Positions 5,764 through 8,882 of a stretch of DNA of 8,882 nucleotides are shown piece after piece (position 1 is the stretch's first letter; every line of letters begins with the position of its first letter). Source of the stretch: Clostridia bacterium (GTDB taxonomy: Bacteria > Bacillota > Clostridia > Peptostreptococcales > Anaerovoracaceae); contig JAIKZT010000035.1 of NCBI GenBank assembly GCA_024682015.1, forward strand, positions 1 through 8,882, in the 5' to 3' direction. The notes beneath the pieces were generated by a model that saw only the letters and a program-made list of their open reading frames with translations, was not told the origin of the DNA and ran no database searches. A program made the translations under genes and the position numbers.

Positions 5764-7410
5764 ATGAAGAGAAAAATCGTTTTGATCTGCGCCATAGCGC
5801 TGGTGTGCACCGGGATCGTTTACGCGGCCGTGGCGGGCGCGGCGGCAAAGCCGCAGTTGTCGTTCGCGGACGGACTTGCGGTGTGCCGCTTTTCGCTGAC
5901 CCGCGCAGGCTCGGCCCTGGACGCGACGCTGCACCTGTATGAGGGGGAGGCTGTTTTGGCTTCCTGGCGCGCGGAGGGCAGGGATCGCTTGCTGATCGAG
6001 GGAAACTGCCCGGTTGAGACGGGTCACGCGTACCGGCTGCAGGCGGAGGGGACGATCGACGGGGAAGCGTTCGAATCGCCCGCGGTGACGGCGACAAGCC
6101 CTGCAGCGACGCCGGAAGAGTCGGAGTGGACGGCGAACTTCGTAGATCCCCAGACGAGAGACTGGGAGCGGATCTCGGCGGCCGCGGGAATGCTGCTGGC
6201 CATGGAAAACGAGGACAGGCTGAAGGCGCTGGCTGCCGCGGGATTGATCCTTCCCGAGGCGTATAAGAACGATGCGAAACTGAGGGACAGTGTCGTGGAA
6301 CACCTCCTGCAGAACGCGGCGGAAGGCCACTGGGGCGCGTACGATTATTCGCAGCTGGCAGAATTGCAGGAGCGCCTGCTGGATTGCCTGGAAACGGGGT
6401 TTGAATTCCACGGGGAAGCCTATTACATGGCTCCCGGGGATGGCGCGGCGGGTGCCGGCCAAGCGGAAAGCGACATGACGGTCGTCTTTACGGACCCGGT
6501 AACGATCTTGGCGGAATATAACGCGGTGAGCGCGCCGGACCTGATCTGGCCTCTGGCTGACTATGTGATCGCGGCAGGCTACAGCGCGGAGGCTGCTCAT
6601 CCGCATAACGGCCTGGATCTGGCGGCGGAGAAGGGCAGCGAGATCCATGCTGCGGCGGCTGGTACCGTCAGCTCTGCGGAATACGAGTCCCGTTATGGAT
6701 ATGTGGTCGTCCTCGATCACGGGAACGGATGGGAGACCCTCTATGCGCACTGCAGCGAGTTTCTCGTGCAGGCAGGCGATGTGGTGGAGCAGGGACAGCC
6801 GATCGCCTTGGTGGGCAGCACCGGTCTTGCGACTGGTCCTCACTGCCACTTTGAGGTGCGCTGCGGCGGGGAACCGGTGGATCCCATGGAGCTGCTCGAG
6901 AGGGATGCTTCGGGGAACGGGGCTGGGAGTACGGCTGCGTTCGAGACACTCGAGGGCTTGGAACACCTGGCATTCGAACCGTCACCCGATGGGCGGGACT
7001 TGCTCGTTGCCAGCGGCGTAGACGCGAAGGTTCTGGAATGGACCCCCGCAGAGGACATACTGGACTGCCAACTGCATTTCGCGGATCCGCGGTTTGCCCA
7101 TCCGTATTTTGAAGGGGTTGCTGTCGAAGGATCTGCCAAGTGGGTGCCTGGAATATACAGCCACTCTCCCTATACGATCCTGGCCTTTGAATGTACGAAG
7201 AGCAGCGCGCCGGGCGGCAGCGTTACGGGGCCTTTGATCAGCTGTACGGTCGATCTTGCGGCCGGGAAGGTGCGGGCGCGAAATCCGCAGGTCTGGAAAG
7301 GCGAGGAGATTCCCCTGACGGATGAGGACCTCGTCCGGATCGCCGGTTATTTTGCCGTCGTAATGGAGAGCGCGCAGCGGGCTTACGATGCGGGCTCCGG
7401 GATAGATTAA
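5764..7410 (+). CDS. Secreted M23 family metallopeptidase
   Basis: A 548-residue exported protein. Residues 1-28 are a signal peptide (KRK, hydrophobic 5-24, AxA-type sites near 21-28) or an anchor. Residues 30-112 look like an Ig/FN3-type beta domain with two cysteines (C41, C82). Residues 118-255 are a helical part I do not recognise. Residues 261-378 are the LytM/M23 domain: HNGLD supplies zinc ligands H281 and D285, LYAH gives H329, and GPHCHFEVR gives H360 and H362, so the active site is complete. Residues 390-548 are an unassigned C-terminal domain. M23 enzymes cut peptidoglycan cross-bridges or stems, so a wall-remodelling role is likely. The start is taken at the ATG with GAGG 7 bases upstream and the signal peptide following; a longer frame from 5704 would place 20 non-signal residues first. 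It is the last gene of the sigma operon and is followed by a terminator at 7577. Confidence 0.88.
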   Translation: MKRKIVLICAIALVCTGIVYAAVAGAAAKPQLSFADGLAVCRFSLTRAGSALDATLHLYEGEAVLASWRAEGRDRLLIEGNCPVETGHAYRLQAEGTIDGEAFESPAVTATSPAATPEESEWTANFVDPQTRDWERISAAAGMLLAMENEDRLKALAAAGLILPEAYKNDAKLRDSVVEHLLQNAAEGHWGAYDYSQLAELQERLLDCLETGFEFHGEAYYMAPGDGAAGAGQAESDMTVVFTDPVTILAEYNAVSAPDLIWPLADYVIAAGYSAEAAHPHNGLDLAAEKGSEIHAAAAGTVSSAEYESRYGYVVVLDHGNGWETLYAHCSEFLVQAGDVVEQGQPIALVGSTGLATGPHCHFEVRCGGEPVDPMELLERDASGNGAGSTAAFETLEGLEHLAFEPSPDGRDLLVASGVDAKVLEWTPAEDILDCQLHFADPRFAHPYFEGVAVEGSAKWVPGIYSHSPYTILAFECTKSSAPGGSVTGPLISCTVDLAAGKVRARNPQVWKGEEIPLTDEDLVRIAGYFAVVMESAQRAYDAGSGID

Positions 7411-7430
7411 GGCCTGAATGAGCGGGATGG

Positions 7431-7516
7431 CGCACTGAATAGAAGGGGCTTGAAAGTCTGATTTTGGAGTCGGTTCATCCCTTCGGGCAACAAATTCAGT
7501 GCGGTGAACACAGACT
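7431..7516 (+). other. Possible structured 3' RNA region
   Basis: CGCACTGAAT (7431-7440) is perfectly complementary to ATTCAGTGCG (7494-7503). Inside it GAAGGG (7442-7447) pairs with CCCTTC (7479-7484). In addition AGTCTG (7455-7460), in the loop, can pair with CAGACT (7511-7516) beyond the stem, a pseudoknot arrangement. It begins 20 bases after the M23 stop and lies upstream of the terminator, so it would be part of that mRNA. With only one copy there is no covariation to support it. Confidence 0.35.
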
Positions 7517-7576
7517 CGGGCAGAGCATAAACGCAGTACATGTAGCCTCAAACAATAGATTTAACGCGGCGCAGAC

Positions 7577-7624
7577 AAACTATTCGCAAGATGCCAATTA
7601 GGCAGTTTTGCGGATAGTTTTTTT
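7577..7624 (+). terminator. Intrinsic terminator of sigma-M23 operon
   Basis: A 13-pair stem (7577-7589 with 7608-7620, one T-G wobble) encloses an inner TGCC-AATTA-GGCA hairpin (7592-7604). Seven consecutive T residues follow (7618-7624, overlapping the end of the stem). The stem arms also form the first TGCGGATA dyad of the array, so the terminator may have been built from, or given rise to, that repeat. Confidence 0.75.
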
Positions 7625-7891
7625 GTGAAGAGAAAGCATCATGGAGGACCGGCTGCTGGCTAATATCCGCACAATAGCGATCGCCGCCAAATTGCGGATA
7701 TATCAGATAGCGCCATCGGGATGACGGGCGGACAAGGCCTGCTTCTGCACGAGGGGCAAAGGGGACGAGTATCCGCAAAAGGTTGAATTATCCATGTTTG
7801 CGGATAGCCTCTTGCTGCCGCGGTATTGTCATTCGGAGAGAAAACGGCTGGCCGTATCCGCATTATGATTGAATTGGTACTTTTGCGGATA
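7577..7891. repeat. Four-unit TGCGGATA dyad array
   Basis: TGCGGATA occurs at 7609, 7693, 7799 and 7884 (spacings 84, 106, 85), each paired with an upstream complement. The arms are 7577-7589/7608-7620; 7663-7671/7693-7701 (9 of 9); 7770-7779/7797-7806 (10 of 10); and 7855-7862/7884-7891 (8 of 8). Loops are 17-21 bases long. The loops of the last two share TTGAATT. The second loop holds the palindrome GCGATCGC (7677-7684). The right arm is invariant, and only the first left arm deviates (TATTCGCA). The array ends 38 bases before the -35 of the citXG promoter, so it could be a regulatory region for citrate metabolism, a repeat family or structured RNA. Confidence 0.85.
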
Positions 7892-7928
7892 GTTCGCTTT
7901 CGCCGCGTTTTTCGCTTTGGCATCGCCA

Positions 7929-7957
7929 TTGAGAGAATATCTCCCATATGGTAAAAT
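7929..7957 (+). promoter_or_regulatory. citXG promoter
   Basis: TTGAGA (7929-7934), 17 bases, then TAAAAT (7952-7957) makes a good sigma-A promoter in an A/T-rich patch. The spacer contains the palindrome CCATATGG (7944-7951), a possible small operator. The ribosome binding site AAGGA (7974-7978) lies 8 bases before the ATG at 7987. Confidence 0.7.
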
Positions 7958-7986
7958 ATAATATCATTGAGAAAAGGAATTGATTC

Positions 7987-8882
7987 ATGATGGAGATAAA
8001 AGCGGTCCAACTGCCGGACATGCTGGCATGCCGGGAGGCGCGAGCGGTAAAGCAGTGGGATCTGATCGAACGATATAAGAGGCCTGTGGTCTCCTTCAGC
8101 ATGAACATCGCGGGCGAGATCAAGAATACGCCCGCCATTTCCATGCTGCAAAGAGACGGTGCGGAGGAATTCAAGGCTGCGGCGGCTGAAGCGGGTCTTA
8201 CTTTGCTTCATGAAGACAGAAGCGACAGCTTTACCGGCCCGGAGAGCCTGCTGGTCTTCGGTTGGCCGGGCAGCGCGCAGACCGGAAATGCACGGGAAGG
8301 TGAAGTATCACATCCGTCCGCCCGGAAAGGTGAAGCGACACATCTCTCTGCGGTGGAAGGCGCCAGTCTGCTGAAGGACATCGGCGTAAGGATCGAGGAG
8401 GAAACTCCTTGGGGGCGTCTGTACGACATCGACATCATCGGCACGGACGGGGAGAAGCTGTCCAGGCCAAGCCCTCGGCGCTGCATCGTATGCAGCGGGC
8501 CGGCGGCGGACTGCGCCCGGAGCAGGGCTCACGGGCTGGATCAGATCCGGGAAAAGACGGACGAGCTGATCGCCCAGTATCTTGGGGACAGCCTCGGCAC
8601 GGCCGCGGCGTCGGCTCTGGTGCGGGAGGCTGCGCTCACGCCGAAGCCAGGCCTCGTAGACGCCGCGAACAACGGCGCGCATAAGGACATGGACCTGGAA
8701 CTACTCCTGGCTTCAGCATCGTCTCTAAGGCCATTTTTCGCCCAAATGGCGGGCTTTTCAGCGGCTTACGGGCCAGATATCCTTACGCTCGTAAAAGTGG
8801 GCAAAAACGCCGAAAAAGCCATGTTTCGGGCCACCCGCGGGGTGAACGCTCACAAGGGCGCCATCTTCGCTTTCGCGCTGTA
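7987..8882 (+). CDS. citXG: CitX-CitG fusion, 3' end beyond window
   Basis: The frame is open from ATG 7987 to the window edge (298 residues seen). Residues 10-190 are CitX, which attaches the phosphoribosyl-dephospho-CoA prosthetic group to the citrate lyase acyl carrier protein: RPVVSFSMNIAGEIKNTPAI, ETPWGRLYDIDIIG and RRCIVCSGPAADCARSRAHG. Residues about 205-298 are the start of CitG, which makes the precursor triphosphoribosyl-dephospho-CoA from dephospho-CoA and ATP: LVREAALTPKPGLVDAANNGAHKDM and AMFRATRGVNAHKGAIF. Such fusions are known, for example in Haemophilus. Citrate lyase genes may follow outside the window. An unusual 30-residue repeat insertion lies at residues 102-131. ATG at 7990 is an alternative start with looser spacing. 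Activity should be anaerobic citrate cleavage support, in the cytoplasm. Confidence 0.93.
   Translation, partial: MMEIKAVQLPDMLACREARAVKQWDLIERYKRPVVSFSMNIAGEIKNTPAISMLQRDGAEEFKAAAAEAGLTLLHEDRSDSFTGPESLLVFGWPGSAQTGNAREGEVSHPSARKGEATHLSAVEGASLLKDIGVRIEEETPWGRLYDIDIIGTDGEKLSRPSPRRCIVCSGPAADCARSRAHGLDQIREKTDELIAQYLGDSLGTAAASALVREAALTPKPGLVDAANNGAHKDMDLELLLASASSLRPFFAQMAGFSAAYGPDILTLVKVGKNAEKAMFRATRGVNAHKGAIFAFAL
8290..8379 (+). repeat. In-frame 30-bp repeat inside citX domain
   Basis: Three 30-base units (8290-8319, 8320-8349, 8350-8379) encode AREGEVSHPS, ARKGEATHLS and the degenerate AVEGASLLKD. The first two share AAGGTGAAG and ACAT at fixed positions. They lengthen the loop between GPESLLVF and the conserved EEETPWGRLYDID, where CitX proteins usually have a short link. 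The frame is kept, so the protein is probably functional with an extended polar loop. Confidence 0.7.

Larger units (their letters stand above)
7411..7986. other. Gene-free region between M23 gene and citXG
   Basis: No gene is supported in this 576-base gap. A leftward open frame (8211-7660) runs antisense through citXG into the repeat array and has no family features. The gap holds, in order, a possible structured 3' region (7431-7516), a terminator, the TGCGGATA dyad array and the citXG promoter, each listed separately. Positions 7625-7660 show nothing recognisable. Confidence 0.8.

Noticed and set aside
4771..6966. Long leftward open frame (731 codons) antisense to the sigma, anti-sigma and M23 genes
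   Set aside because: It crosses three well-supported genes and is explained by high GC at third codon positions. The translation is Arg/Pro/His-rich with no family motif and no ribosome binding site.
7660..8211. Leftward open frame across citXG and the TGCGGATA array
   Set aside because: It overlaps a CitX coding region with strong motifs and runs into repeat DNA, with no start signal.

Overview
The window looks like a chromosomal segment of a fairly GC-rich Bacillota (class Clostridia), probably an anaerobic gut-type organism. This is inferred from the gene families: a C_GCAxxG_C_C redox protein, a DUF4367 anti-sigma-like protein beside an ECF sigma factor, an epoxyqueuosine-reductase-like fragment and a fused CitX-CitG protein. 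Strong AGGAGG-type ribosome binding sites, sigma-A-like promoters and intrinsic terminators agree. No species can be named from the sequence alone. No rRNA, tRNA, CRISPR array, transposase or integrase was found.

Layout. Positions 1-777 hold no credible gene. They are a less GC-rich, repeat-built stretch based on CGTTCC/GGAACG words, containing two ~160-bp copies of a structured element and ending in a strong terminator (662-707). A phzF-family gene runs leftward (1665-778). Back to back with it starts a rightward operon: an AIG1/ADTRP-like (Pr6Pr) membrane protein, an unrecognised membrane-anchored or lipoprotein-like protein overlapping it by ATGA, a C_GCAxxG_C_C protein, and a remnant of an epoxyqueuosine-reductase-like 4Fe-4S protein that has lost its middle. 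This operon ends in four TGTGACCC dyads (4153-4308) and a terminator (4324-4354).

The second operon encodes an ECF sigma factor, a 14-residue ORF created by a 44-bp tandem duplication, a single-pass DUF4367 anti-sigma-like protein and a secreted M23 metallopeptidase. This is a plausible envelope-sensing unit: the sigma factor is held by the membrane protein and a wall hydrolase is made from the same message. It ends in a structured 3' region and a terminator, which is also the first of four TGCGGATA dyads (7577-7891). A well-formed promoter then drives citXG, cut by the window edge, which makes and attaches the prosthetic group of citrate lyase; citrate lyase genes may follow outside the window.

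The most unusual feature is that three intergenic regions carry arrays of paired palindromes, each with a different word (CGTTCC, TGTGACCC, TGCGGATA), and each next to a transcription terminator. In the first, the two long copies fold into the same closed four-helix plan, and a stem base pair changes on both sides between copies (A-T to G-C). That argues for a structure under selection rather than random repeats. The arrays, the sigma/anti-sigma junction duplication and the in-frame repeat in citXG are the parts most worth checking.
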